This document shows positions 19,631-28,482 of a stretch of DNA of 64,000 bases, piece after piece. The notes below the pieces were generated by a model that worked only from the letters and a program-made list of their open reading frames with translations, was not told the DNA's origin and did not search any database. Within the stretch, counting starts at the first letter, position 1. The number at the start of each line of letters is the position of its first letter. The translations under genes and the position numbers were made by a program. Origin of the DNA: Flavobacterium pectinovorum (GTDB taxonomy: Bacteria > Bacteroidota > Bacteroidia > Flavobacteriales > Flavobacteriaceae); assembly GCF_006438875.1 (NCBI RefSeq), contig NZ_RCZH01000008.1, forward strand, positions 124,001 through 188,000, in the 5' to 3' direction.

Positions 19631-20839
19631 ATGAAAAAAATATCACTTTTATTAACTTGTTTTTTAATTATTTCATACGCAAAAGCCCAGGAACTTGTTC
19701 GACCTATCACAACAGGAGTTCCGTTTTTATTAGTTGCAGCAGATGCCAGAGCAGCCGGCTTAGCAGATCAGGGAGTAGCTACTTCATCTGACGTTTTCTC
19801 ACAACAATGGAATCCCGCGAAGTATGCTTTTGCAGTAGATAAACAAGGATTTTCTATCAGCTACACTCCTTATTTAACAGATCTTGCCAACGATATTTCT
19901 CTTGGTCAGGTAACTTATTACAACAAAATCGATGAGAGAAGTGCCTTTGCAGGAAGTTTCCGTTATTTTGGTTTTGGAGATATTGAACTAAGAACAACCG
20001 GAGACCCAAGCGAACCAACAAGAACTGTATCGCCAAACGAGTTTGCCCTGGACGGATCTTACTCGCTAAAACTGAGCGAAACATTCTCGATGGCGGTTGC
20101 AGCACGTTTTATTAATTCAAATCTAAAAATTGCATCTGAAGAAGTTGATGCATCATCAGCAAGTACTTTTGCTGTGGATGTTGCCGGATTCTATCAATCT
20201 GAAGAAATTGCCTACTCTGACTTCAACGGAAGATGGAGAGCAGGTTTCAACATGCAAAATTTAGGTCAAAAAATAAGCTACGATCACGATAATATAAGCA
20301 CAAACTTTATACCTGCTAATTTAAGAGTTGGTGGTGGTTTTGATTTTATATTTGATGATTACAATAAATTTGCTGTTAGTGTCGAATTTACCAAACTTCT
20401 TGTACCAACTCCTCCGGGACCTGGAACTGCTGTAGATTTAAATGGAGATGGAGATTTTACAGATCCGGGAGACATTTCTCAGCAAGAAGCTAATTCAATA
20501 AACTACAAAAACTACAATGACATTGGTTGGGTTTCAGGAATTTTTAAATCATTTGGAGATGCTCCGGGTGGTTTTAGCGAAGAATTAAAAGAAATCACTT
20601 ATAGTGTTGCAGGAGAATATATGTATCAGGATGCTTTTGCAATGCGTTTAGGATATTATCATGAAAGTCCTGAAAAAGGAGCAAAAAGATTCTTTTCTCT
20701 AGGAGCAGGTTTCAAATACAATGTAGTAAAAGTTGACGTTTCATACTTATTTTCAGCATCAAAAATTAAAAATCCGTTAGAAAACACACTTCGTTTTTCT
20801 TTAACGTTTAACTTTGGTGACAAATACGAAGTTTACTAG
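19631..20839 (+). CDS. porV: type IX secretion outer-membrane protein PorV (LptO)
   Basis: A FadL-like outer-membrane beta-barrel of 402 residues with a signal peptide ending YAKAQ. PorV collects cargo emerging from the SprA translocon and carries it to PorU for processing. Visible signs are the early block LVRPITTGVPFLLVAADARAAG, the family's N-terminal signature, alternating barrel strands, and a C-terminal aromatic strand (FSLTFNFGDKYEVY). An acidic insertion with DLNGDGDFTDPGD lies near residue 275; it resembles a calcium-binding DxDxDG loop. It follows porU in the same operon and is closed by a terminator. Confidence 0.95.
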   Translation: MKKISLLLTCFLIISYAKAQELVRPITTGVPFLLVAADARAAGLADQGVATSSDVFSQQWNPAKYAFAVDKQGFSISYTPYLTDLANDISLGQVTYYNKIDERSAFAGSFRYFGFGDIELRTTGDPSEPTRTVSPNEFALDGSYSLKLSETFSMAVAARFINSNLKIASEEVDASSASTFAVDVAGFYQSEEIAYSDFNGRWRAGFNMQNLGQKISYDHDNISTNFIPANLRVGGGFDFIFDDYNKFAVSVEFTKLLVPTPPGPGTAVDLNGDGDFTDPGDISQQEANSINYKNYNDIGWVSGIFKSFGDAPGGFSEELKEITYSVAGEYMYQDAFAMRLGYYHESPEKGAKRFFSLGAGFKYNVVKVDVSYLFSASKIKNPLENTLRFSLTFNFGDKYEVY

Positions 20840-20864
20840 ACCCAAAAAACAATAAAATAATAAC

Positions 20865-20904
20865 AATCCAAATTTCTATTTATTTAGGAATTTGGATTTT
20901 TTTT
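20865..20904 (+). terminator. terminator of the porUV operon
   Basis: Stem AATCCAAATT/AATTTGGATT (20865-20874 with 20889-20898) is followed by a run of T, 25 bases after the porV stop. Confidence 0.85.
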
Positions 20905-20917
20905 CCCATAAAAAGAA

Positions 20918-21400
20918 ATGAAAGAAATAAGCATTACATCCTCATTTATAGTTTTCGACAGCTTAAACGAATTATCAAAAGACGTTCAGGACTTAATGAA
21001 TCAAGCCATTGAGATCCGCAAAAAGGCTTACGCTCCCTATTCTCAATTTAGAGTTGGCGCAGCTTTACTATTGGATAACGGAAAAATAGTTTTAGGTTCA
21101 AATCAGGAAAATGCCGCTTATCCATCAGGATTATGCGCAGAAAGAACTGCCATTTTTTATGCAGGAAGTATGTACCCGGAAGCTAAAATTTTAAAAATAG
21201 CCATTACAGCAGCCTCAGACACGAACCAAACCAAAGCACCAATTCCTCCGTGCGGTTCTTGTCGTCAGTCAATTGCAGAATATGAAATCAAGCAAGACAC
21301 CCCTATAGAAATTTATTTTATGGGCGAAATTGGTGAAGTTTACAAATCAACATCCCTAAAAAATCTGCTTCCTTTTATGTTTGATAAAAAGTTCTTGTAA
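20918..21400 (+). CDS. cdd: cytidine deaminase
   Basis: Zinc hydrolase that converts cytidine and deoxycytidine to uridine and deoxyuridine in pyrimidine salvage. At 160 residues it is the tetrameric, three-cysteine type: Cys73 and catalytic Glu75 in GLCAERTA, and Cys112/Cys115 in PPCGSCRQ. The substrate-binding block PYSQFRVGAALL is present. About 30 extra N-terminal residues precede the core. It lies just behind the porUV terminator and is probably transcribed on its own. Confidence 0.95.
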   Translation: MKEISITSSFIVFDSLNELSKDVQDLMNQAIEIRKKAYAPYSQFRVGAALLLDNGKIVLGSNQENAAYPSGLCAERTAIFYAGSMYPEAKILKIAITAASDTNQTKAPIPPCGSCRQSIAEYEIKQDTPIEIYFMGEIGEVYKSTSLKNLLPFMFDKKFL

Positions 21401-21558
21401 AAAAAAGCCAAAAAGTGGCGTTTAAATTTTACTTCTTAATAGGAATGTCTTATTTTTGCATCCCGACCTTTCGGGCGCAAATTTGTGGGAGGAAACTATT
21501 TTGCGTTATAGGCAACAATTGATAACACAAACAAACTTTAGCAAAAGAAAGAATTCAG

Positions 21559-22557
21559 ATGAAAGAAGTTACAAAAGAAGTATATTTAAAGTGGTACGAA
21601 GACATGCTACTTTGGAGAAAGTTTGAAGACAAACTTGCAGCATTATACATTCAACAAAAAGTTAGAGGTTTTCTACACTTATATAATGGTCAGGAAGCTG
21701 TACTGGCGGGCGCTTTGCACGCTATGGACCTGACTAAAGACAAAATGATTACTGCTTACAGAAACCACGTACAACCAATTGGTATGGGAGTTGATCCAAG
21801 ACGTGTAATGGCTGAACTTTTAGGAAAAGTTACTGGAACTTCTAAAGGTATGGGAGGTTCTATGCACATTTTCTCTAAAGAACACCGTTTTTACGGAGGT
21901 CACGGAATCGTAGGTGGACAAATTCCGGTAGGAGCTGGTTTAGCTTTTGCTGATAAATATTTTGAAACCGGCGGAGTTACCATGACTTATTTTGGTGATG
22001 GAGCTGCAAGACAAGGTTCATTACACGAGGCTTTCAACATGGCTATGTTATGGAAATTGCCAGTAGTATTTATCGTTGAAAACAACGGTTATGCAATGGG
22101 AACTTCTGTAGAAAGAACTGCAAACCATACTGATATCTGGAAACTTGGTTTAGGATACGAAATGCCTTGCGGACCAGTTGACGGAATGAATCCTGTAAAA
22201 GTTGCTGAAGCAATGACAGAAGCTATCGATAGAGCTCGTCGTGGTGACGGACCAACTTTCCTTGAAATGAAGACATACCGTTACAGAGGACACTCAATGT
22301 CTGATGCACAATTATACCGTTCTAAAGAAGAGGTTGAAGAGTACAAAAAAATTGACCCTATTACTCAGGTTTTAGATGTAATTATGGATCAAAAGTATGC
22401 TACAGAAGAAGAAATTGAAGCAATTGACCAAAGAGTTAAAGATTTGGTTGAAGAATGTGTGAAATTCGCTGAAGAATCTCCATATCCTGAATTACAACAA
22501 TTATACGATGTCGTATACGCACAAGAAGACTATCCATTCACACCTCATAAACTATAA
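21559..22557 (+). CDS. pdhA: pyruvate dehydrogenase E1 component, alpha subunit
   Basis: Alpha subunit of the thiamine-diphosphate-dependent E1 that decarboxylates pyruvate and transfers the acetyl unit to lipoyl-E2. The 332-residue protein carries the ThDP motif from GDG (146-148) to NN (175-176) and the phosphorylation-loop-like YRYRGHSMSDAQ block. E2 follows after 6 bases in the same operon. No E1 beta gene is present here, so it must be encoded elsewhere. The roughly 150-base leader carries a -7-like TATTTTTG at 21451-21458 and a small CCCGA/TCGGG hairpin. Confidence 0.95.
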   Translation: MKEVTKEVYLKWYEDMLLWRKFEDKLAALYIQQKVRGFLHLYNGQEAVLAGALHAMDLTKDKMITAYRNHVQPIGMGVDPRRVMAELLGKVTGTSKGMGGSMHIFSKEHRFYGGHGIVGGQIPVGAGLAFADKYFETGGVTMTYFGDGAARQGSLHEAFNMAMLWKLPVVFIVENNGYAMGTSVERTANHTDIWKLGLGYEMPCGPVDGMNPVKVAEAMTEAIDRARRGDGPTFLEMKTYRYRGHSMSDAQLYRSKEEVEEYKKIDPITQVLDVIMDQKYATEEEIEAIDQRVKDLVEECVKFAEESPYPELQQLYDVVYAQEDYPFTPHKL

Positions 22558-22563
22558 TATATC

Positions 22564-24219
22564 ATGGCGATAAAAGTAACAATGCCTCGCTTGAGCGATA
22601 CTATGACGGAAGGAACGGTAGCGACTTGGTTAAAAAAAGTAGGCGACAAAATTAGCGAAGGAGATATCTTAGCTGAAATTGAAACAGATAAAGCAACAAT
22701 GGAATTTGAGTCTTTCAATGAAGGAACTCTTTTATATATCGGAATTCAAGCTGGAGAAACTGCTCCTGTTGATTCATTATTAGCAATCATTGGTAACGAA
22801 GGAGAAGATATTTCTGCTCTTTTAGCCAGTGGTACTGCCCCTGCTAGTTCCGAAGCTTCGGAACCAAAAGCAGAAGCTGCTCCTGCTGCTGAAGCAAAAA
22901 CAGAAACTGCTGCTCCTGCAGCAAAAGCTGCAACTGAATTGCCAAAAGGTGTTATAGTTGTAACTATGCCACGTTTGAGCGACACAATGACTGAAGGAAC
23001 TGTAGCAACCTGGTTGAAAAAAGTAGGTGATGCAGTTGCTGAAGGAGATATTCTAGCCGAAATTGAAACTGACAAAGCTACTATGGAGTTTGAGTCTTTC
23101 AATGAAGGAACATTATTATACATTGGAATTCAAGAAGGAAATACAGCTCCTGTTGATAGTTTATTAGCAATCATTGGACCAGCTGGAACTGACGTTTCAG
23201 GAATTCCTGCAAATTATACTGCCGGAGGTACTACAAGTGCTCCTGCTGCTGAAGAAGCAAAAGCCGCTCCTGCTGCTGAGAAAGCAACAGAAACTGTAGC
23301 TGAAACTTCAAACGGAGGAAGAATTTTAGCTTCACCATTAGCTAAGAAAATTGCTTCTGACAAAGGAATCCAATTAACTCAGGTTAAAGGTTCAGGAGAA
23401 AACGGACGTATCGTAAAAAGCGATATCGAGAACTTTACTCCATCTGCACAAGCACCTGCTGCAACTGCAACTTCTGCCGCACCAAAAGCTGAAACTGCTG
23501 CTCCTGCTGCACCAAAAGTATTTGTTCCTGCCGGAGAAGTTTTCACAGAAGAGATCAAAAATTCTCAAATGCGTAAAATTATCGCAAAACGTTTGGCAGA
23601 ATCTTTATTTACTGCACCTCACTATAACTTAGTGATTGAAGTAAGCATGGATGACGCAATGGCTGCGAGAGCAACAATCAATACTGTTCCTGATACAAAA
23701 GTATCTTTTAACGATATGGTAATTAAAGCTTGTGCTTTGGCCTTGAAAAAACACCCAAAAATTAACTCTCAGTGGAAAGAAGATGCTATCATCATCAACC
23801 ACCATGTTAATATTGGTGTTGCTGTAGCGGTTGAAGACGGATTAGTAGTTCCTGTATTGAAATTTACAGACGCTATGAGTTTATCTCAAATTGGAGCTTC
23901 AGTAAGAGATCTTGCAGGAAGAGCTAAAAACAAAAAACTTGGACCGCAAGAAATGGAAGGAAGTACTTTTACAGTATCTAACCTTGGAATGTTTGGTATC
24001 ACTGAATTCAATTCAATTATCAACCAACCAAACTCTGCAATCCTTTCTGTAGGTGCAATTGTTGAGAAACCAGTAGTTAAAAACGGTCAGATTGTAGTTG
24101 GAAACACAATGATGTTATCATTAGCGTGTGACCACAGAACAATTGACGGTGCAACTGGCGCTCAATTCTTACAAACATTGAAACAATACATCGAAAGCCC
24201 GGTTACAATGTTGGCATAA
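22564..24219 (+). CDS. pdhC: pyruvate dehydrogenase E2, dihydrolipoamide acetyltransferase
   Basis: Core of the pyruvate dehydrogenase complex, 551 residues. Two lipoyl domains are nearly identical (lipoylated Lys43 and Lys171, each in ETDKATMEF) and are joined by Ala/Pro/Glu-rich flexible linkers. A peripheral-subunit-binding domain (about 254-295, ILASPLAKKIA) is followed by the CAT catalytic domain with His524 and Asp528 in HRTIDG. The two lipoyl repeats are more alike than usual, which suggests recent duplication or conversion. It is cotranscribed with pdhA. Confidence 0.96.
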   Translation: MAIKVTMPRLSDTMTEGTVATWLKKVGDKISEGDILAEIETDKATMEFESFNEGTLLYIGIQAGETAPVDSLLAIIGNEGEDISALLASGTAPASSEASEPKAEAAPAAEAKTETAAPAAKAATELPKGVIVVTMPRLSDTMTEGTVATWLKKVGDAVAEGDILAEIETDKATMEFESFNEGTLLYIGIQEGNTAPVDSLLAIIGPAGTDVSGIPANYTAGGTTSAPAAEEAKAAPAAEKATETVAETSNGGRILASPLAKKIASDKGIQLTQVKGSGENGRIVKSDIENFTPSAQAPAATATSAAPKAETAAPAAPKVFVPAGEVFTEEIKNSQMRKIIAKRLAESLFTAPHYNLVIEVSMDDAMAARATINTVPDTKVSFNDMVIKACALALKKHPKINSQWKEDAIIINHHVNIGVAVAVEDGLVVPVLKFTDAMSLSQIGASVRDLAGRAKNKKLGPQEMEGSTFTVSNLGMFGITEFNSIINQPNSAILSVGAIVEKPVVKNGQIVVGNTMMLSLACDHRTIDGATGAQFLQTLKQYIESPVTMLA

Positions 24220-24238
24220 TATTTTGTCGGCCTGAGCA

Positions 24239-24254
24239 TCCCGAAGCTTCGGGA
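24239..24254. repeat. 16-bp palindrome TCCCGAAGCTTCGGGA
   Basis: Exact palindrome just after pdhC. The same word recurs at 39897-39912, and a one-mismatch form lies at 33254-33269, all outside genes. Confidence 0.7.
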
Positions 24255-24270
24255 GAAGGTAATTCATAAT

Positions 24271-24306
24271 AAAATCCCGTTTTGTTTATTCAAAACGGGA
24301 TTTTTT
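24271..24306 (+). terminator. terminator of the pdhA-pdhC operon
   Basis: A 14-base perfect stem AAAATCCCGTTTTG/CAAAACGGGATTTT with loop TTTATT, followed by T residues. Confidence 0.93.
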
Positions 24307-24342
24307 GTTTAATTTTCATCCTTAAATTCAACATCTCTTAAA

Positions 24343-26190
24343 ATGAAAAAAATAATCCTTGCAACTTTATTCCTGACGGCTCTGGCGTGTCAGAAAAAAG
24401 ACCAGACAGAAAAAACTGCTGTTGTCACAGACGAACACTCTTATTCCAAACCGGAATTAGCCGTTGTTAAACATTTAGATCTTGACATTAAAGTCGATTT
24501 TGACACCCAGACCATTTCAGGAAAAGCTTCCTGGTTAATTGACAATATCAGCAAAGGAAACGAGATTATCTTCGACGAAAACACGCTAAACATTACCAAA
24601 GTAACTTTAGGTGACGAAGAAAAAGAAACGAAATTTGAACTTGGTGCAGCCGTTGAATTTCACGGAAAACCACTTCACATCACGATTGAACCAAATACTA
24701 CTAAAGTAAACATCTACTACAGTACAAACAAAGATGCTATTGCACTACAATGGTTAACACCGGAACAAACTGCAGACAAAAAGAAACCATTCCTTTTCTC
24801 TCAAGGCGAAAGCATTTGGTCACGTACCTGGATTCCTTGTCAGGATTCACCGGGAGTTCGTTTTACTTATAATGCAAAAGTTACTGTTCCTAAAGATTTA
24901 ATGGCTGTAATGAGCGCCGTAAATCCACAGCAAAAAAATGATACCGGAGTTTATACTTTCAAACAAGACAAAGCAATTCCGTCTTATTTAATGGCAATTG
25001 CTGTTGGAGATATCGAATTTAAAGCAATCGACAACAGAACCGGAGTTTATGCAGAACCATCTCTAATCAAAAAAGCAGCTTGGGAATTTGCCGAATTAGG
25101 AAAAATGGTTATTGCTGCCGAAAAACTTTACGGACCTTATCGTTGGGGACGCTATGATGTATTGGTTTTACCTCCAAGTTTCCCTTATGGCGGAATGGAG
25201 AATCCAAATTTAACTTTTCTTACTCCTGGTGTAATTGCGGGAGATCGTTCTTTAACGAGTTTATTAGCACATGAATTAGGTCATAGCTGGAGCGGAAACT
25301 TAGTTACAAATGCAACCTGGGATGATATTTGGTTAAACGAAGGATTTACAACTTATGTAGAACACAGAATTGGCGAAGAAATTTTCGGGAAAGAAGAAGC
25401 TGAAATGCAAGATGTTTTAACTCGTAAAGATTTAGACGATAACATTGCAGAATTTGGCGCAACAAATCCGGATACAAGATTAAAAGTGAGCCTTACGGGA
25501 AGAAATCCTGATGATGGAATTAGCCAAATTCCATACGTAAAAGGATATAACTTTCTAAAAGTAATTGAACAAGCAGTCGGACGCGAAAAATTTGATCCGT
25601 TTATTAAAAATTATTTTGACGCACACGCTTTTCAATCTATTACAACAGAAGATTTTGTAAAATATATCAACGATAATCTTATTAAAGGAGATAAAGCTCT
25701 TGCCGATAAACTAAAACTAGATGATTGGATTTACAAACCGGGAATTCCATCAAATATTATTTCAGTACATTCTGATGATTTTACTGCGATTGACAGTATT
25801 CAAAAAAACTGGAGAAAAACTGGTGTTAAAGGATTAAGTCAAAAAATAAAATCGACTACAGAAAAACAGCATTTTATAGATTATTTACCTGCTGATATAA
25901 CTGTTGAAGAAATGGCCGCAATTGATGGAGAATTCAGTTTTACCAAAAACGGAAACTTCGTAATCAAGCGTCAGTGGTTTGTTCAGGCAATTCGTCATGA
26001 CTACAAAACGGCTTATCCTGCAATCGAACAATTCATGATCGCAACCAGCAGAACCGGATCTCTAATGACTCTATACAAAGAACTTGTCAAAACTCCAGAA
26101 GGAAAAGTTTGGGCAAAACAAATTTTTGACAAAGCTAAATCAGGTTATCACGCAACGACAGTTCAAGCTGTTGGAGATTTATTGAAGTAG
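24343..26190 (+). CDS. M1 family metallopeptidase, lipoprotein
   Basis: Zinc aminopeptidase of family M1, 615 residues, similar in architecture to leukotriene A4 hydrolase. The lipoprotein signal ends TALAC (Cys16), so the enzyme is exported and membrane anchored. In order: a beta-sandwich domain (about 40-230), the exopeptidase motif GGMEN (283-287), zinc ligands HELGH (310-314) with Glu333 in NEGF, and an alpha-helical C-terminal domain. It trims N-terminal residues from peptides in the periplasm or at the surface. It is flanked by its own upstream terminator and a long repeat region downstream, so is probably monocistronic. Confidence 0.94.
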   Translation: MKKIILATLFLTALACQKKDQTEKTAVVTDEHSYSKPELAVVKHLDLDIKVDFDTQTISGKASWLIDNISKGNEIIFDENTLNITKVTLGDEEKETKFELGAAVEFHGKPLHITIEPNTTKVNIYYSTNKDAIALQWLTPEQTADKKKPFLFSQGESIWSRTWIPCQDSPGVRFTYNAKVTVPKDLMAVMSAVNPQQKNDTGVYTFKQDKAIPSYLMAIAVGDIEFKAIDNRTGVYAEPSLIKKAAWEFAELGKMVIAAEKLYGPYRWGRYDVLVLPPSFPYGGMENPNLTFLTPGVIAGDRSLTSLLAHELGHSWSGNLVTNATWDDIWLNEGFTTYVEHRIGEEIFGKEEAEMQDVLTRKDLDDNIAEFGATNPDTRLKVSLTGRNPDDGISQIPYVKGYNFLKVIEQAVGREKFDPFIKNYFDAHAFQSITTEDFVKYINDNLIKGDKALADKLKLDDWIYKPGIPSNIISVHSDDFTAIDSIQKNWRKTGVKGLSQKIKSTTEKQHFIDYLPADITVEEMAAIDGEFSFTKNGNFVIKRQWFVQAIRHDYKTAYPAIEQFMIATSRTGSLMTLYKELVKTPEGKVWAKQIFDKAKSGYHATTVQAVGDLLK

Positions 26191-26324
26191 TTTAAAGTCT
26201 CAGTCTGCAGTTTCAGTTTTCAGTGAGCAGTTTTCACTTTATATACAAATCCTCGATTATTTAGCATAATCGGGGATTTTTTATTTTGATAAAACAAATC
26301 TTTTTGTCCTTTTCTATGGATTAA

Positions 26325-26560
26325 TCCCGAAACTTCTGGCAATGTCATTAAGTTAAGTTTTTTCAAATTATAATTTTCTCGCAAAGTGTAGTTTTGAATT
26401 GCCTCCAGCTTTAGCTGGAGTTTATATAAAATCAATCTAAGAGGCTTTAGCCAAAAATGTGTGATTTGGCTAAAGCCATTTTATTGTGCGTATTAGTCAC
26501 CTCCAGCTCAAGCTGGAGGCTAGTCAAAAAAGCTTAACTTAATGACATTGAGCTTCGGGA
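26325..26560. repeat. inverted repeat bracketing a hairpin-rich element
   Basis: CAATGTCATTAAGTTAAG at 26340-26357 returns as its exact complement at 26533-26550, with TCCCGAA-type ends outside. Between the arms sits the separate element at 26403-26519. This looks like one repeat inserted into another. Confidence 0.75.
26403..26519. repeat. three-hairpin repeat element
   Basis: Three consecutive stems: CTCCAGCT/AGCTGGAG (26403-26420), GGCTTTAGCC/GGCTAAAGCC (26443-26452 with 26468-26477), and CCTCCAGCT/AGCTGGAGG (26500-26519). The first and third stems are near copies, so the element is roughly symmetric. It appears once in this window. No gene is supported in 26191-26974. Confidence 0.7.
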
Positions 26561-26576
26561 CGTTGCTACAAAATAA

Positions 26577-26655
26577 CCCATTCCTTCGGAATTTTAGAAA
26601 AAGTTCCGGAGGAACAAAATATATTGTAGGGATGGATTTTAATCCATTCTTCGCA
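26577..26655 (-). repeat. dispersed repeat family B, copy 1
   Basis: Read on the minus strand it runs from the GGATTAAAATCC hairpin through CTACAATATATTTTGTTCC to GTTCCTCCGGAAC and ATTCCGAAGGAAT hairpins. Further copies lie at 39755-39823, 39958-40024 and 48839-48922. Confidence 0.85.
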
Positions 26656-26723
26656 ACGATAAACACAATCTTGTCACTTCTGTAACATAACAAACGAAGA
26701 TATTCTCATGAAAATGATTGCCA

Positions 26724-26806
26724 TAGCCCCGATAGGAGTGGAAATCCTTTTGTGGCGGGGTTCGCCACAAAAGATTGTAACGGATAGCGGGATTAGCTCC
26801 TAAAAA
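26724..26806 (+). repeat. dispersed structured repeat family C, copy 1
   Basis: Begins TAGCCCCGATAGGAGTGG and ends GGATTAGCTCCTA. The centre is an 11-base hairpin CTTTTGTGGCG/CGCCACAAAAG (26747-26757 with 26763-26773), with outer pairings AATCC/GGATT and TAGGAG/CTCCTA. It matches 40799-40882 nearly base for base. Confidence 0.88.
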
Positions 26807-26974
26807 TTACTCTCATCATATAAATCAAAACAATTGTTTTTCACTTAAAAAAAACGCTCAGGGAAAATTGTCCATTACATAGCGTAAATTCTCCATGTTC
26901 TAAAATCTGTCATCGTCGCACCTTTGTAATGTCAAAAGACAACAAATAAAAACAACTTTAAAAAATTAAATAAG

Positions 26975-27526
26975 ATGACACGATTAACAGCATTAAACCC
27001 GGAAGAAGTAACAGGAAAAACAAAAGATTTATTCAATGCAGTACAAGCTAAATTGGGAGTTGTACCTAATATGATGAGAACAATGGGGAATTCTCCTGCG
27101 GTATTAGAAGGATATTTGAATTTAAGCGGCGCTTTGAGCCACGGAAAATTAAGCGCAAAAACAGGTGAACTTTTAGCTTTAGCAATTTCAGAAAGCAATT
27201 CATGTGATTATTGCGTAGCCGCTCACACTTTTATTGGAGAAAAATTATTAAAAACTGATCCACAAGTTTTACAAGATGCAAGAACAGGAAACTCTGCAGA
27301 TGCAAAAACAGAAGCTATTCTTCAATTTGCTAAAACATTAGTAAGCAAAAATGGATTAGTTAGCAATGAAGATGTGAATGCGGTTAAAAACGCAGGAGTT
27401 TCAGAAGCTGAAATTGCCGAAACTGTAGCGCATGTAGCTTTGAATGTTTTAACTAACTATTTCAATAATACTGCTAATACAGAAATTGATTTTCCTGCAG
27501 TTCCAAGTTTAGAACTTCAAAAGTAA
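26975..27526 (+). CDS. AhpD-like / carboxymuconolactone decarboxylase family protein
   Basis: Small alpha-helical protein of the AhpD-like superfamily, 183 residues. The signature E-x3-C-x2-C-x3-H is visible as ESNSCDYCVAAH (Glu73, Cys77, Cys80, His84), the redox pair used by alkylhydroperoxidases. The usual lead block (KTKDLFNAVQAKLGVVPNMMR) matches uncharacterized peroxidase-related enzymes. It probably reduces peroxides through a thiol pair in the cytoplasm; the substrate is unknown. A terminator separates it from an AraC-type regulator gene 77 bases downstream, which could act on it. Confidence 0.88.
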   Translation: MTRLTALNPEEVTGKTKDLFNAVQAKLGVVPNMMRTMGNSPAVLEGYLNLSGALSHGKLSAKTGELLALAISESNSCDYCVAAHTFIGEKLLKTDPQVLQDARTGNSADAKTEAILQFAKTLVSKNGLVSNEDVNAVKNAGVSEAEIAETVAHVALNVLTNYFNNTANTEIDFPAVPSLELQK

Positions 27527-27545
27527 TTCAAACAAAAAACAAGTG

Positions 27546-27587
27546 TAAAGATAGTTGTGAATTCATTCATGACTATCTTTATATTTT
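27546..27587 (+). terminator. terminator after the AhpD-like gene
   Basis: Stem TAAAGATAGT/ACTATCTTTA (27546-27555 with 27572-27581) continues inward as GTGAAT/ATTCAT and is followed by TATTTTC. Confidence 0.75.
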
Positions 27588-27603
27588 CAAAAAAACAGTT
27601 ATT

Positions 27604-28482
27604 ATGAGCAACCAGAATGTTTTTACGCTAATAAATCCTCAGACTGGAAATCTCGCTTTCAAACTACTCCCTTTTGGTGACAACAGCCACTTTGATCATT
27701 TGCAGCGAAATAATTTTTTCTCTTTAATTTGGGTTACAAAAGGAAGAGGAAAAGTAAAAGCTGATTTTGCCGAACATCATTTTGAAGAAAATTCACTCCT
27801 CGCCTTTTCACCTTATCAACCATTTATGCTTTGTGTAAATGAGCCAATTGAAGGAATTGCGATTCACTTTCACCCCGATTTTTATTGCATACACATGCAT
27901 CAAAAAGAGGTTTCCTGCAGCGGCGTTTTATTCAATAATGTATATCAGCCGCCTTTTGTTAAAATTACCGATGAAGCTTCTGCTACTTTTAAGATGGTTT
28001 TGGACCAGATGAAAAATGAAATTCAAAATACTGATCTGGCGCAATATGAATCGCTGGTTTCTTATTTAAAGATATTTTTGATTACAGCTTCGCGATTAAA
28101 AAATCAGCAATTAGAAGAAATGAAATCAATTCCAAATGCTAAAGAACCTTTTATTCTTCAAAATTTAAAAGATGCTATAGAAGACAATTTCAAAACTAAA
28201 CATTCTGCCGGAAATTATGCTGAAATGCTGAATATTTCGGCGAAAGCCTTAGCAAAAATATCTAAAAATTATTTCAACAAAACCTTAACAGATTTAATCG
28301 CCGAAAGAATCATTATTGAAGCCAAAAGAGAATTATACATGACCAACAAAACAGTAAAAGAAATCGCGTACGAACTGGGTTACGATGACGAACATTACTT
28401 TAGCAGATTTTTCAAAACAAATGCCGATGTTTCTCCACAATTGTATCGAGAAACAGTAGGTTTTGGAAAAATGGAAGCTTAA
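27604..28482 (+). CDS. AraC family transcriptional regulator
   Basis: A 292-residue regulator with an N-terminal cupin-like ligand-binding domain (about 15-120, containing IHFHPDFYCIHMH) and a C-terminal AraC double helix-turn-helix (about 190-285). Recognisable C-terminal features are VKEIAYELGYDDEHYFSRFFK and the following ADVSPQLYR. It likely controls a neighbouring operon; the upstream peroxidase-like gene is the nearest candidate. Its stop codon overlaps the stop of the convergent glycosyltransferase gene by three bases, leaving no room for a terminator. Confidence 0.92.
   Translation: MSNQNVFTLINPQTGNLAFKLLPFGDNSHFDHLQRNNFFSLIWVTKGRGKVKADFAEHHFEENSLLAFSPYQPFMLCVNEPIEGIAIHFHPDFYCIHMHQKEVSCSGVLFNNVYQPPFVKITDEASATFKMVLDQMKNEIQNTDLAQYESLVSYLKIFLITASRLKNQQLEEMKSIPNAKEPFILQNLKDAIEDNFKTKHSAGNYAEMLNISAKALAKISKNYFNKTLTDLIAERIIIEAKRELYMTNKTVKEIAYELGYDDEHYFSRFFKTNADVSPQLYRETVGFGKMEA

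Noticed and set aside
22746..23123. 125-codon minus-strand frame opposite pdhC
   Set aside because: It mirrors the Ala-rich linker and lipoyl domain of E2; the sense gene is certain.
26220..26435. 71-codon minus-strand reading frame
   Set aside because: It lies across the inverted-repeat arm and hairpin element at 26325-26420; it has no start context or family and its sequence is explained by the repeats.
26325..26560. Possible insertion-sequence remnant or CRISPR-like array
   Set aside because: The repeats are inverted and unequal with no regular spacer and no transposase or cas gene; they fit non-coding hairpin elements.
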